DNA from: Halalkalibacter alkalisediminis
GTDB lineage: Bacteria; Bacillota; Bacilli; Bacillales; Bacillaceae_D
Reading direction: 5' to 3'
NCBI RefSeq assembly: GCF_028610705.1
Contig: NZ_JAQQWT010000005.1
Span: forward strand, 240,246 to 304,245
Length of the DNA stretch: 64,000 nt
Within the stretch, counting starts at the first letter, position 1. Each line of letters starts with the position of its first letter. This document shows positions 18,263 to 27,313 of this stretch, piece by piece. Made by a program: the position numbers and the translations under genes. Below the pieces are notes generated by a model. That model was not told where the DNA came from, ran no database searches, and was given only the letters and a program-made list of their open reading frames with translations.

Positions 18263-19261
18263 ATGAGTGTTTTAGTTTTAGGTGGAGCAGGATATATTGG
18301 TTCACATGCAGTCTATCAATTAATAGATCAAGGTGAAAACGTCGTAATTGTCGATAATCTTGAAACGGGTCACAGGGGTGCTATTCATCCGAAAGCAACC
18401 TTTTATGAAGGCGATATTCGAAATTTTGATTTTCTAAACGCTGTTTTTGAAAAAGAATCGATTGATGCTGTTATTCATTTTGCTGCCAATTCACTTGTCG
18501 GTGAATCGATGGAAAATCCCCTTAAATACTTTGATAATAATGTTTATGGAACACAGGTTTTGCTTCAAGCAATGGTTGAGCATGATGTGAAAAAGATTGT
18601 CTTCTCCTCCACTGCTGCAACCTACGGAGAGCCTGAAGCCGTACCAATTACTGAAACAATGCCAACAAACCCAACAAGTACGTATGGAGAAACCAAACTT
18701 ACCATGGAAAAAGTCATGAAGTGGACGGAACAAGCACATGGTGTTAACTTTGTTTCCTTGCGTTATTTTAATGTAGCTGGCGCTAGAGAAACGGCAGAAA
18801 TAGGAGAAGATCATCGCCCTGAATCACATTTGGTTCCCATTATCTTACAGACTGCACTCGGACAACGATCTCATATTACCATTTTTGGTGATGACTATGA
18901 GACACCAGATGGAACTTGTATTCGCGACTACGTCCATGTTGAAGATCTCATCAATGCCCATTTATTAGCACTCAATTACCTGAGAGAAGGCGGCAAAAGT
19001 AACGTGTTCAATCTTGGAAGCAATCAAGGATTTTCAGTAAAAGAAATGATTGATACAGCCCGAACCGTAACAGGTAAAGAAATCCCAGCAAAAATGGGTA
19101 CACGTAGAGCTGGTGATCCTAGCATTTTGATTGCTAGCTCCGATAAGGCAAAGCAAGTATTAGGCTGGACTCCAACACGAACTTCAGTGACAAAAATTAT
19201 TGAAGATGCTTGGAATTGGCATGCAACAAATCCTGAAGGCTATGGGAAGGAAGGAATATGA
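18263..19261 (+). CDS. galE: UDP-glucose 4-epimerase
   Basis: This 332-aa NAD-dependent short-chain dehydrogenase interconverts UDP-galactose and UDP-glucose. The dinucleotide motif [10 protein letters not shown] lies right at the N-terminus, with the catalytic Ser in [10 protein letters not shown], Tyr-x3-Lys in TYGETK, and C-terminal [11 protein letters not shown] start it at ATG 18263 (AGGAGTG just upstream). A longer frame from 18230 overlaps galK and adds residues before the Rossmann motif. Its stop overlaps the ATG of galT by four bases. Confidence 0.95.
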   Translation: MSVLVLGGAGYIGSHAVYQLIDQGENVVIVDNLETGHRGAIHPKATFYEGDIRNFDFLNAVFEKESIDAVIHFAANSLVGESMENPLKYFDNNVYGTQVLLQAMVEHDVKKIVFSSTAATYGEPEAVPITETMPTNPTSTYGETKLTMEKVMKWTEQAHGVNFVSLRYFNVAGARETAEIGEDHRPESHLVPIILQTALGQRSHITIFGDDYETPDGTCIRDYVHVEDLINAHLLALNYLREGGKSNVFNLGSNQGFSVKEMIDTARTVTGKEIPAKMGTRRAGDPSILIASSDKAKQVLGWTPTRTSVTKIIEDAWNWHATNPEGYGKEGI

Positions 19262-20739
19262 TGATTTTTGAAGATCTAGCCGGACTTTTTCAAAAGGCTA
19301 TGGAAGTGGAATTAATTGAACCAGCTGATTTGTATTATGTTCGTAATCAGGTGATCCATCTACTTGGGTTAGAAGCATTTCCAGAAGAAGTCGTTCAAAA
19401 AACAGATGATACGATTCCAAACCTCCTGGAGAACTTAATAGATTATGCCGTAACACAAGGGGTGATCATGGATGTCCTAGATGAAAAGGAAATGCTATCA
19501 GCTAATATTATGAATTGCTTTGTTGCAAGACCCTCTGTCATTAATAAAACGTTCAACCAAAAATATGAGGAATCACCAATAGCCGCAACGGATTACTTTT
19601 ATAACCTAAGTAAAAACAGCAATTATATTCAGATGAATCGAATTAAGAAAAATATTTCATATAAAGTTGATACTCTATATGGCCAGCTCGACATTACCAT
19701 TAATTTGTCAAAGCCAGAAAAAGATCCAGAGCAAATCAAACGAGAACGTTCGATGAAACAAACGCTCAACTATCCAAAATGTCTTTTATGCAAAGAAAAT
19801 GAAGGATACACAGGGAGAACGGGGCATCCAGCCCGTGCGAATCATAGAATTATTCATGTTCCTCTTACGGGAGAAAACTGGTATCTACAATATTCACCAT
19901 ATGTTTACTATAACGAGCATAGCATTTTGCTTTCTGAAGAGCACTGCGATATGAAAATTGATCGACATGCATTTGAACGATTGCTTACATTTACAGATCA
20001 GTTTCCACACTACTTTATTGGTTCAAATGCCGATTTACCAATTGTAGGTGGTTCTATACTAAGTCATGACCATTATCAGGCTGGACGTTATGAGTTTGCC
20101 ATGACACGAGCAGAAGATGCCTTTTCATTTGAATTAAATGCCTTCCCAGATATCGATGCATCGGTTGTTAAATGGCCGATGTCTGTGATCCGCTTAAGAG
20201 GCACGAAAATAGATAGACTCGTTACAGCAGCTGATGAGGTTTTACAAACTTGGAGAAATTACTCTGATGAACTTGCCGATGTAATGGCCTATACGGGTAA
20301 TACACCGCATAACACCATTACACCAATTGCTAGAAATCGTAATGGCCTCTTTGAAATCGATCTTGTGCTCAGAAACAATCGTACAACAGATGAACATCCA
20401 CTTGGCCTTTTTCACCCACATGCAGATGTTCACCATATAAAAAAAGAAAACATTGGCTTAATTGAGGTTATGGGGCTTGCCGTTTTGCCACCTAGACTAA
20501 AGGATGAGTTGGCAGAAATACAAGCGTTTCTACTAGGGAACCAAAGTAATGTAGAAGCCTACCATCTCGAATGGGCCGATCAGTTGAAAGCTGAGTATGG
20601 GACTTTTTCTTATGCCAAAGAGGCAGAAACCGTCTTACAAAAAGAACTTGGCAAGAAGTTTGCAAAAGTACTTGAGGATGCTGGTGTATTAAAAGAAAGG
20701 GAAGCATTTGAAAGATTCATTAACACAATAAATAAATAG
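19258..20739 (+). CDS. galT: UDP-glucose--hexose-1-phosphate uridylyltransferase, class II
   Basis: This 493-aa protein transfers UMP between UDP-glucose and galactose-1-phosphate. It belongs to the longer Gram-positive GalT type ([55 protein letters not shown]), not the classical HPH form. It is translationally coupled to galE (ATGA-type overlap at 19258-19261, AAGGAA upstream). Confidence 0.93.
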   Translation: MMIFEDLAGLFQKAMEVELIEPADLYYVRNQVIHLLGLEAFPEEVVQKTDDTIPNLLENLIDYAVTQGVIMDVLDEKEMLSANIMNCFVARPSVINKTFNQKYEESPIAATDYFYNLSKNSNYIQMNRIKKNISYKVDTLYGQLDITINLSKPEKDPEQIKRERSMKQTLNYPKCLLCKENEGYTGRTGHPARANHRIIHVPLTGENWYLQYSPYVYYNEHSILLSEEHCDMKIDRHAFERLLTFTDQFPHYFIGSNADLPIVGGSILSHDHYQAGRYEFAMTRAEDAFSFELNAFPDIDASVVKWPMSVIRLRGTKIDRLVTAADEVLQTWRNYSDELADVMAYTGNTPHNTITPIARNRNGLFEIDLVLRNNRTTDEHPLGLFHPHADVHHIKKENIGLIEVMGLAVLPPRLKDELAEIQAFLLGNQSNVEAYHLEWADQLKAEYGTFSYAKEAETVLQKELGKKFAKVLEDAGVLKEREAFERFINTINK

Positions 20740-20751
20740 GTGGATGTAGTT

Positions 20752-21789
20752 ATGAACTTAGTTACAAAAGAAATTTTGGGAAAATGGAAGGAGTACACAT
20801 TAACAAATGATCTCGGAATGACGGTTAGTGTACTGGACTATGGTGGTATTATTACGAAGATCATGGTCCCCGATCGAAAGGGCAACATCGAAAATGTCGT
20901 ACTTGGTTATAGAGATTATCTAGATTATCACCAAAATTCCCATTATTTTGGTGCCATCATCGGTCGAGTCGCTGGTAGGATTCAAGGTTCCACGTTTGAA
21001 ATCAATGATCAGACATTTACCTTGGCAGCAAATAACGGAGATAACCATCTACATGGAGGACCAGATGGGTTTCACCAAAAGGTTTGGAAGGTTACCCCCT
21101 TTCAAACAGAAGAAGCAGTTGGTTTAACACTTACTCATAAATCGATTGATGGCTGTGGTGGATATCCTGGAAATCTAGATCTACTCGTTACCTACACACT
21201 CAACAATGAAAATCAACTTATTCTTAATTACCAGGCAAGTAGCGATCAGACAACACCTCTGGCCTTGACCAATCATACTTACTTTAATTTAAGCGGCAAC
21301 CTCAAAAACACTGTACATGATCACCATGTAACCATAGATAGTAGTAAGTTTGTTGAGCTTGATAACGACCTTATTCCCACTGGAAAACGGATTCATGTCG
21401 AGGCAACCCCTTTTGATTTTCGGAATGAACGTGTGCTTGGTGATGGATTTACCGATAATTTTGGGCAAAATCAAATAGCTGCAAATGGGTATGACCATTA
21501 TTTTATATTTGACCATACCATGAAGGATGAGGCGATCCTTCATGATCCTACTAGCGGCCGTATGATGACTGTGAAAACGAACCAACTTGGAATGGTTATG
21601 TATACAGCAAATAGCTTAGATGAAGGTTTACCATTACAAGAAGGTTTATCACGTAAGTACCATGGTGTTTGTTTTGAAACACAGGGCTCACCAGCATCAT
21701 TACATTATGATGGTTTTCCTAGCGTTCTTTTAAATGCAGATGACACTTACAAGAAACAGACCGTGTTTACATTTAGTTTAATGGCTTAA
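20752..21789 (+). CDS. galM: aldose 1-epimerase (mutarotase)
   Basis: This 345-aa enzyme interconverts the alpha and beta anomers of galactose to feed GalK. It has NHTYFNLSG (active His), GNDGDNHLHGG-type GDNHLHGGPDGF, and CFETQGSPAS near the C-terminus carrying the catalytic Glu. I start it at ATG 20752, which has AGGTGG in place; the GTG at 20740 sits on the ribosome site itself. Last gene of the gal operon, closed by the hairpin at 21796. No galactose transporter is in the operon. Confidence 0.93.
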   Translation: MNLVTKEILGKWKEYTLTNDLGMTVSVLDYGGIITKIMVPDRKGNIENVVLGYRDYLDYHQNSHYFGAIIGRVAGRIQGSTFEINDQTFTLAANNGDNHLHGGPDGFHQKVWKVTPFQTEEAVGLTLTHKSIDGCGGYPGNLDLLVTYTLNNENQLILNYQASSDQTTPLALTNHTYFNLSGNLKNTVHDHHVTIDSSKFVELDNDLIPTGKRIHVEATPFDFRNERVLGDGFTDNFGQNQIAANGYDHYFIFDHTMKDEAILHDPTSGRMMTVKTNQLGMVMYTANSLDEGLPLQEGLSRKYHGVCFETQGSPASLHYDGFPSVLLNADDTYKKQTVFTFSLMA

Positions 21790-21795
21790 AGAATA

Positions 21796-21833
21796 GGCTG
21801 AACCTTTTTATGAAAGGTTCAGCCCACTTTTAT
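21796..21833. terminator. terminator between galM and the ROK gene
   Basis: GGCTGAACCTTT pairs with AAAGGTTCAGCC across a short loop. It serves the gal operon, and its right arm overlaps the ROK gene stop region. Confidence 0.75.
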
Positions 21834-22997
21834 AACTGGATCAAATAATTCAACCAATAATAATGATACAGCCCCAAGTAAAGTTGCCTCATCACCCAAT
21901 TTAGAAACCGTCACATTTGTCTGTCTCGCTTCAGTCGTCAAAGCTCTTTGCTGGATAGATTCAAGGATTGCTGGCATAATAAATTTTTCACTTTTCATAA
22001 CCCCCCCACCTAACACAATTTCACTTGGATTAATGAGATGAATTAAGTTTGTCAAACCGATTCCGATCATCTTACCTGTTTCATGAAGTAGATGAATATA
22101 AGACTGGTTGCCACTCTCAGCTAACTCAAAAACTTCTTTACCCGTTAATTTTCCTGTACTTACTTTTATCTGTTTATCTGCTCGTTCAGCAATTGCCGCT
22201 CCACTCACGAGTGTTTGCAAACAGCCACGATTTCCACACTCACAAACTTCACCGTTTATATCAATGGTTATATGTCCCAATTCCCCGGCAATGCTTTGCG
22301 CACCATGATATAATTTGCCATTAAAAACAATACCTGCACCAACGCCACGTCCAATATTAACAGCAACCATGCTATCTACATCACCATGACCACCAAACCA
22401 CGATTCACCCAGCGCCATGGCCCGAGCATCATTTTCAACTTTTACCGTTAAATTAAACTCTTCTTCCAACACATCTTTAATCGGAATATTTCTTAAGTTT
22501 AAAATAGGAGCCACAAGTGATGTTCCTGTTTCAACATCTACAACCCCATGCATGGCTACCCCAATGCCAATGATCTTATCTTGGTTGATTTCATTTGATT
22601 GTAAAATGGAATCTATATTTTCTTTTAGAATGGACATAAACTCTTCATTCGTTATCGTTTTTTTCAATAAACTAGATGTTCGTTGGAGGATATCGCCTGT
22701 TAAATCTGTTAGAATGCATTCCACCGTTTCTGGCCCAGCATCGACACCAATAACATAAAAAGCACTAGTATTAATATGCAACATAGTTGGTTTTCGCCCA
22801 CCACTTGAGTGACCAAGCGAACTCTCCCTAACTAATCCTTGCTCCATTAGCTCTTTAACAATGCTGCTGACTGTCGGAGGAGTTAGACTTGTTTCTTTCG
22901 CTATTTGAGCTCTAGAGATCGGCTCGGATGTACGTATCTTATTTAAAATGATTGATTTATTAACGGATTTCATTAATTGGAATGTACCACGTTGCAT
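21819..22997 (-). CDS. ROK-family transcriptional repressor, probable regulator of gal
   Basis: This 392-aa protein has an N-terminal winged helix (about residues 14-60, RAQIAKETSLTPPTVSSIVKEL) followed by an ASKHA/ROK sugar-binding domain. The zinc motif CECGNRGCLQTLVSGAA and VNIGRGVGAGIVFNGKLYHG are visible. XylR/NagC-type ROK repressors release DNA on binding a sugar. The gene is convergent with galKETM. Palindromes with a common TTAATTAA core lie at its own promoter and ahead of galK, so I infer it represses both and responds to galactose or a derivative. Confidence 0.88.
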   Translation of the reverse strand: MQRGTFQLMKSVNKSIILNKIRTSEPISRAQIAKETSLTPPTVSSIVKELMEQGLVRESSLGHSSGGRKPTMLHINTSAFYVIGVDAGPETVECILTDLTGDILQRTSSLLKKTITNEEFMSILKENIDSILQSNEINQDKIIGIGVAMHGVVDVETGTSLVAPILNLRNIPIKDVLEEEFNLTVKVENDARAMALGESWFGGHGDVDSMVAVNIGRGVGAGIVFNGKLYHGAQSIAGELGHITIDINGEVCECGNRGCLQTLVSGAAIAERADKQIKVSTGKLTGKEVFELAESGNQSYIHLLHETGKMIGIGLTNLIHLINPSEIVLGGGVMKSEKFIMPAILESIQQRALTTEARQTNVTVSKLGDEATLLGAVSLLLVELFDPVIKVG

Positions 22998-23032
22998 AGA
23001 AAATCCTCCATATGTACTGTATCATAGCGTTT

Positions 23033-23065
23033 ATTATATCATAGTTAGTTAATTAATTTAACTAA
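23033..23065 (-). promoter_or_regulatory. promoter and autoregulatory palindrome of the ROK gene
   Basis: On the minus strand TATAAT (rc of 23033-23038) has a TTAAAT-like -35 box 17 bases upstream. A 21-bp palindrome reading TTAGTTAATTAATTTAACTA (23045-23065 with one more A) covers the -35 and spacer. This is where a repressor would block its own promoter. Confidence 0.6.
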
Positions 23066-23417
23066 TGGAACTAATGGTTAAATTCCATAGATATTCCTTT
23101 TTAATAATGAACTGTTTTTTGTGAAATAAGGTCTCCTGTGTCCGTAACACAAGTCTACTACACAGTGATTACAAAACATTCGTGCTCGTACTTTAGTACA
23201 CTTCTTCGCAATCTTTATGTGTATTTTAATCCAAAATTATAATTATCTTTTGAAGTAATAGAATGAATAGAACAAATAGCATTCCCTCTAACATACCCAT
23301 TCACGCATTGACAACAGCTATTGTCATGACTGAATTATTGTGTTATTTGCCATCGATTGCGTATGTTAAAACTAAATTATCATTGATATGTTATTTCTTG
23401 TGTTTCTCCACAAAAAC
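23066..23417. other. intergenic region without a supported gene
   Basis: AT-rich sequence. A 60-codon plus-strand frame from 23263 has no ribosome site and unlikely composition, so no gene is called. Confidence 0.4.
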
Positions 23418-23455
23418 GGAAAAGACTTACCTTGCCTTAAGGTAAGTCTTTTTTC
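23418..23455. terminator. terminator after the DoxX gene
   Basis: AAAAGACTTACCTT pairs with AAGGTAAGTCTTTT with T/A tails on both strands. It lies 13 bases after the stop of the minus-strand DoxX gene. Confidence 0.85.
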
Positions 23456-23467
23456 AGTGCTAGAAGA

Positions 23468-23893
23468 CTAAACTACTTGATTATGATCTTTCGGTTTCCC
23501 TTTAAAAACAAGGTGATCAACTGCAAGCATTTTACTGCCATTCATCGTAAGAAACACGGCCATCGCTAAGAAAGCCAAATCTAGTTCGTACCCTGCTAAT
23601 TGGTCATCTCCTAAGAAGCCAGCAGCTAGTTTTACGGTAAAAATGGCTCCAATCATGATTATTGATAACAAAATCGACACGATTCTAGTACCTAGACCGA
23701 TGATTAAGGCAATTCCACCAACCATTTCAATTAATGCAACAGCATAAGCTAATACTCCAGGTATGCCAATGCTATCAAACCAACCAACAATATTCTCAAT
23801 CCCACCTTGGAATTTAACTAAACCATGTACAAAAAAACTAATTCCTAAAGTTAATCGCAATATTAACGTACCTACTTCGACCTTCTTGTTCAT
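23468..23893 (-). CDS. DoxX-family membrane protein
   Basis: This 141-aa protein has four predicted membrane helices: LRLTLGISFFVHGLVKF, PGVLAYAVALIEMVGGIALII, VSILLSIIMIGAIFTV and AFLAMAVFLTMNG. It resembles MhqP/CatD-type DoxX proteins, which are linked to quinone, catechol and thiol stress in Bacillus. Third gene of a minus-strand set: esterase, then dioxygenase, then DoxX. ATG at 23893 with AGGAGGAATATTTAAT upstream. Confidence 0.85.
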   Translation of the reverse strand: MNKKVEVGTLILRLTLGISFFVHGLVKFQGGIENIVGWFDSIGIPGVLAYAVALIEMVGGIALIIGLGTRIVSILLSIIMIGAIFTVKLAAGFLGDDQLAGYELDLAFLAMAVFLTMNGSKMLAVDHLVFKGKPKDHNQVV

Positions 23894-23926
23894 ATTAAAT
23901 ATTCCTCCTTCATATCTTTTGTTTCA

Positions 23927-24709
23927 TTAGCTTCCGAACTGCCAAACACTATGACTTAGATTTCCATAGCGATAACTGCGATGTAGCAAATTTGCGCTTT
24001 TTTCGTTATCTGCTGCCCCCATCGCGTAAAAGAGCGGGACAAAATGCTCATTACCATATGGTGGCACAGCTAGTTGTGCACCAGGCGCTTGAGAAGAGTA
24101 GTTAAATAGAGATTCGACATCCCAGTTCTCCAAGCGAGTCGCTAACCATTCGTCAAACTCAAGGGCCCAGTCGTCCACTTCACCGTTATCACTCCAATTC
24201 AACGCTCGGAGATTATGGACGGTTCCTCCACTCCCGATCACTAGAACATCTTTCTCTCTTAAACAAGCTAACGTTTTTCCAACTTGGTATTGCTCCTCAG
24301 GCGAAAGATGTCTGTTAATCGACATTGAAACGACCGGAATATCGGCATTTGGATAAAGCAATCTTAAAACAACCCAAGCACCGTGATCTAAACCACGACT
24401 TCCATCTATTGCAAAGGAAACATCATGTTGCTTAAACAACTTTTGTATTTCTTTTGTGACCTCAGCGCTCCCTTTCGCCGGATATTGAATCCGGAACAAT
24501 TCCTCAGAAAAGGCACCAAAATCATAGATCGTACTATACTCATCGATACTGCTCACTTGTTGAACATTTGACTCCCAGTGAGCAGAAAATAAAACGATGG
24601 CCTTAGGTTTTGGTAACTGTTTACCTAGCTGACTCAAAAATTGAGTGTATTCATTATCTTCAATAGCAAGTAGCGGTGCTCCATGAGCAATAAATAACGC
24701 TGGAAGCAT
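23927..24709 (-). CDS. DODA-type extradiol ring-cleavage dioxygenase (LigB family)
   Basis: This 260-aa Fe(II)/Zn enzyme resembles 4,5-DOPA dioxygenase/YgiD. Metal-ligand candidates are His9 in FIAHGAP, His in LFSAHWES (about 44) and His in SGGTVHNL, with LDHGAWVVLR as a further family motif. It would open catechol rings. It lies 15 bases downstream of the esterase and 34 bases upstream of DoxX. The set mirrors the B. subtilis MhqR-regulated genes (dioxygenase, esterase MhqD, DoxX-type MhqP), though with a different dioxygenase family. A role in catechol/quinone detoxification is inferred from this context. Confidence 0.85.
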   Translation of the reverse strand: MLPALFIAHGAPLLAIEDNEYTQFLSQLGKQLPKPKAIVLFSAHWESNVQQVSSIDEYSTIYDFGAFSEELFRIQYPAKGSAEVTKEIQKLFKQHDVSFAIDGSRGLDHGAWVVLRLLYPNADIPVVSMSINRHLSPEEQYQVGKTLACLREKDVLVIGSGGTVHNLRALNWSDNGEVDDWALEFDEWLATRLENWDVESLFNYSSQAPGAQLAVPPYGNEHFVPLFYAMGAADNEKSANLLHRSYRYGNLSHSVWQFGS

Positions 24710-24723
24710 GCAAATCCTCTCCT

Positions 24724-25383
24724 TTATAGTTTAATGGTTTCCCTATCCAATGAATGAAATAACCAGGTCTGATAATCTTCAAGATTTTGTTGGGATACGG
24801 TATGTCCTTCTTGATACGTTTTAAACGTAACCGCTGCACCTAAACTTTGAAAATATTCATGGTTGGCTACTCCCCACTCATATGGCAAAACTTGGTCTAA
24901 CTCTCCGTGTGAAATAAATATTGGCATTTCATTAACTGGTTTACCTTCGCATTTCTCTTTAACAAAACCAGGAATGTATCCACTTAGAGCGACAATGCCC
25001 TTAATTCGCTCCCTTAGTGTCAAACCAAGTGTCATAGATAGAATCGCCCCTTGACTGAAGCCAAGCAAGTACAATTGTCTTACATCTATTGGATACTGCT
25101 CTGTCGCATAATCAAGAAAGCCAGTCAGCTTTTGAACCGCTTGATCAAACATCTCTCGGTGTGGCCTCCCATATCCTTGAATCGTAAAGTAAGCAAAACC
25201 TGGAGGCAGCTCGAGATGACCGCGAATACTAAAAATGTAAAAATGCTCCTCTAGTCCTTTCACCATAGACAACATGTTTTGTTCGTTACTTCCCATTCCA
25301 TGCATGACAAAAAGCGCCGGATAGGTTTTATGGGGATCAACTTGCTTCGGTCGGTGAAGCTCATATTTCATAGGTCTGCTCAT
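24724..25383 (-). CDS. carboxylesterase/phospholipase-type alpha/beta hydrolase (MhqD-like)
   Basis: This 219-aa cytosolic hydrolase has the nucleophile elbow GFSQGAIL (Ser in G-x-S-x-G), Asp in HGELDQVLPY and His in EGHTVSQQ. It resembles MhqD/YodD of B. subtilis, which is induced by hydroquinones and catechols. First gene of the three-gene minus-strand set. The start at 25383 has AGGAAGGGATG upstream. Confidence 0.85.
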   Translation of the reverse strand: MSRPMKYELHRPKQVDPHKTYPALFVMHGMGSNEQNMLSMVKGLEEHFYIFSIRGHLELPPGFAYFTIQGYGRPHREMFDQAVQKLTGFLDYATEQYPIDVRQLYLLGFSQGAILSMTLGLTLRERIKGIVALSGYIPGFVKEKCEGKPVNEMPIFISHGELDQVLPYEWGVANHEYFQSLGAAVTFKTYQEGHTVSQQNLEDYQTWLFHSLDRETIKL

Positions 25384-25632
25384 TTACATCATCCCTTCCT
25401 AACAAATTTATAAACCTCTATGTTAACTATAAAGAAATGTTTCTGATTGAGGATATTAGATTCATATAAGAAAACAACCAACTAAAAAAAGTAAGCCTCT
25501 ATATCTGGCTATATGTTTTTATATATGAATATTAATTACTTATAAGATAACAACGACTAGTGTAGATTGTCAATCTTTTTTTTGCTAAGATAGAATTAAG
25601 TTTTTTATTAGGAAACGTTAGAGGTGATTTAT

Positions 25633-26172
25633 TTGGAATTAGGATCAAAAATACGAGCGATACGTAATCGAAAGAAAATCACCATTGCCCAAATGTGTGA
25701 AGGAACTGGATTGTCAAAAGGATTTATTAGCAATGTTGAAAACAATAACACCTCCCCGTCGATCAACACATTGCAAACCATCTCTACTTTTCTAGGGGTC
25801 CCATTGCCATATTTGTTGTTAGAAAAGAAACAGCACATGCGAGTCGTAAGAAAAGAGGAACGTACTCACTCTACATTTAACAATTTAAAAATTGAGCATG
25901 TAACATCCAAGGGTGGATTAAGAATGATGCTAGTTGAATTTCCTCCAGGTGCTTCAATGGGGGAAGCCAATGCCCATGAAGGAGAAGAATGTCATTTAGT
26001 TTTAGAGGGAAGAGTCCTTGCTGAACAAGGGGAAGACTCGATGGTCATTGAAGAAGGGGATTCGTTTAGTTGGAATGCTAGTGTCCCACATTTTGTCAAA
26101 AATATTGGCGACGGAAAAGCAGTTGTGTTGATATCTACTTATTCTGATACTGAGCTTAATGACGTTTTTTAA
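25633..26172 (+). CDS. XRE-cupin transcriptional regulator
   Basis: This 179-aa protein has an N-terminal helix-turn-helix (KIRAIRNRKKITIAQMCEGTGLSKGFISNVENN, about 5-37) and a C-terminal cupin barrel (about 105-175: GEECHLVLEGRVLAEQGEDS, EGDSFSWNASVPHFVKNIG) for a small ligand. I choose the TTG at 25633, which has AGAGGTG at 6 bases; the GTG at 25624 lies inside that site. It is divergent from the esterase-dioxygenase-DoxX set across 250 bases, so it may control those genes (inference). Confidence 0.85.
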   Translation: MELGSKIRAIRNRKKITIAQMCEGTGLSKGFISNVENNNTSPSINTLQTISTFLGVPLPYLLLEKKQHMRVVRKEERTHSTFNNLKIEHVTSKGGLRMMLVEFPPGASMGEANAHEGEECHLVLEGRVLAEQGEDSMVIEEGDSFSWNASVPHFVKNIGDGKAVVLISTYSDTELNDVF

Positions 26173-26201
26173 TCGTTTGATTATAACCAACTCGTTTCAA
26201 A

Positions 26202-26245
26202 AAATAGGCTGCTGAAGGAATGAACATTTCAGCAGCCTATTGCTA
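26202..26245 (+). terminator. hairpin after the XRE-cupin gene
   Basis: AATAGGCTGCTGAA pairs with TTCAGCAGCCTATT. The tail (GCTATTCTTTCT) is only weakly T-rich. Confidence 0.65.
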
Positions 26246-26254
26246 TTCTTTCTA

Positions 26255-26345
26255 TTATTGGATCATTTGCCTCACTATTTCCCTATTTCTTTTTTTGAAG
26301 ACTTCATTATGTGAAGAAACCATCCCTATCTTATTAGCATTGGGT
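26255..26345 (-). pseudogene. C-terminal fragment of an unidentified gene (second copy of the tail of the frame at 45896)
   Basis: The minus-strand frame ending TAA at 26255-26257 reads ...IGMVSSHNEVFKKRNREIV.... This matches the C-terminal KKAAMVSSHNEVFKEWNREL of the frame at 45896-46180, and the DNA is also similar. The similarity stops at about 26345, exactly where the plus-strand permease fragment begins, marking a rearrangement joint. Function unknown. Confidence 0.6.
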
Positions 26346-26880
26346 TCCCGTTGGCTTTTCGATGGCCTTATCTGGGGTGATGATTCTACTCTTTTCTTCT
26401 GTTGATCCTTTTAAAGTAGATTTTATTGCTAAATGGTTGGCAGGGAATATATGGGGTTCTGATTGGCCGTTTATTTGGGCAATTCTTCCATGGTTAGTCC
26501 TTCTCATTCCTTTTACTTTGTATAAAGCGTATCGTTTAAACATCATCGGACTTGGTGAATCCGTAGCCATTGGGGTGGGCATTTCAGTTGAACGGGAGCG
26601 TATCGTATTGCTTTTAACGGCCGTAGCTCTTGCTGCTTCAGCGGTCTCTGTAACAGGAGGTATCGCTTTTATTGGCTTAATGGCTCCCCATATTGCCAAA
26701 GCCTTAGTCGGACCAAGACACCCATTGTTTATCCCGGTTGCCATTTTACTCGGCGGTTGGCTTTTAGTGCTTGCCGACACCGTCGGCCGCAACTTAGTCG
26801 ATCCTGATGGCATTCCAACAGGAATCATGGTAGCCTTAATCGGCGCACCTTATTTTATGTATCTATTATTAAAGAAGTAG
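26345..26880 (+). pseudogene. truncated FecCD-type iron-siderophore/B12 ABC permease (C-terminal half)
   Basis: The frame is open from about 26345. The first ATG is at 26362, giving 172 aa, but no ribosome site precedes it. The sequence is the C-terminal half of a roughly 335-aa FecCD permease: GLGESVAIGVGISVERER, VSVTGGIAFIGLMAPHIAKALVGPRH and the terminal DPDGIPTGIMVALIGAPYFMYLLLKK. The N-terminal half and the rest of the transporter operon are missing. The upstream side is fused head-on to a fragment of another gene. Probably dead. Confidence 0.85.
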
Positions 26881-26894
26881 ACTCCTTTACATAG

Positions 26895-26934
26895 TAAGCC
26901 CCCTTACATTTTTAAGGGGGCTCATTTTTATTTG
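26895..26934 (+). terminator. terminator after the permease fragment
   Basis: AGCCCCCTTA pairs with TAAGGGGGCT and is followed by CATTTTTATTT. Confidence 0.8.
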
Positions 26935-26986
26935 CTTTTTAAAAACGTACCATGAAGAACATGTATGGATTAAACATGATCACGCG

Positions 26987-27199
26987 CTATCTTTTTTCCC
27001 ATGTTTTCGTAAAAATCTGTTCTCCTGCTTCATAGGCAGTAAGAGTGTTCATGAAAGTTCCACGTGAAACATTCGATGACCAAACAGTTCGCCCATTTGA
27101 CCAAATCGATAAAAGACCGGAGTAAGAAGCCGTTGCAAAAGTGAAAAGATGGAAACTCCTTCTTATGTCATCAAAATAGTAACTTAAACTAGTCCACGC
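26987..27199 (-). pseudogene. C-terminal remnant of an unidentified protein
   Basis: A 70-codon minus-strand frame without start or ribosome site reads SYYFDDIRRSFHLFTFATAS, then YSGLLSIWSNGRTVWSSNVS and RGTFMNTLTAYEAGEQIFTK, ending in a stop at 26987. Composition and codon usage look like a real protein. It is probably the tail of a gene lost when the neighbouring permease was truncated. I do not recognise the family. Confidence 0.45.
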
Positions 27200-27313
27200 T
27201 CATTTTTTTTACCTTGGCCTTTTAATTCTAGACTAAACTTGATAATAAAAGCCAAGTGTACGTTAGGCGTTAACCTCAATGGTATATTTAGCCATTTCGT
27301 TTCATCTAAACAA

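Noticed and set aside
23263..23445. 60-codon plus-strand ORF
   Set aside because: No ribosome site; it runs into the terminator at 23418; composition not protein-like.
26334..26828. 164-codon minus-strand frame opposite the FecCD fragment
   Set aside because: It is a shadow of the permease coding sequence, which has clear family motifs on the plus strand.
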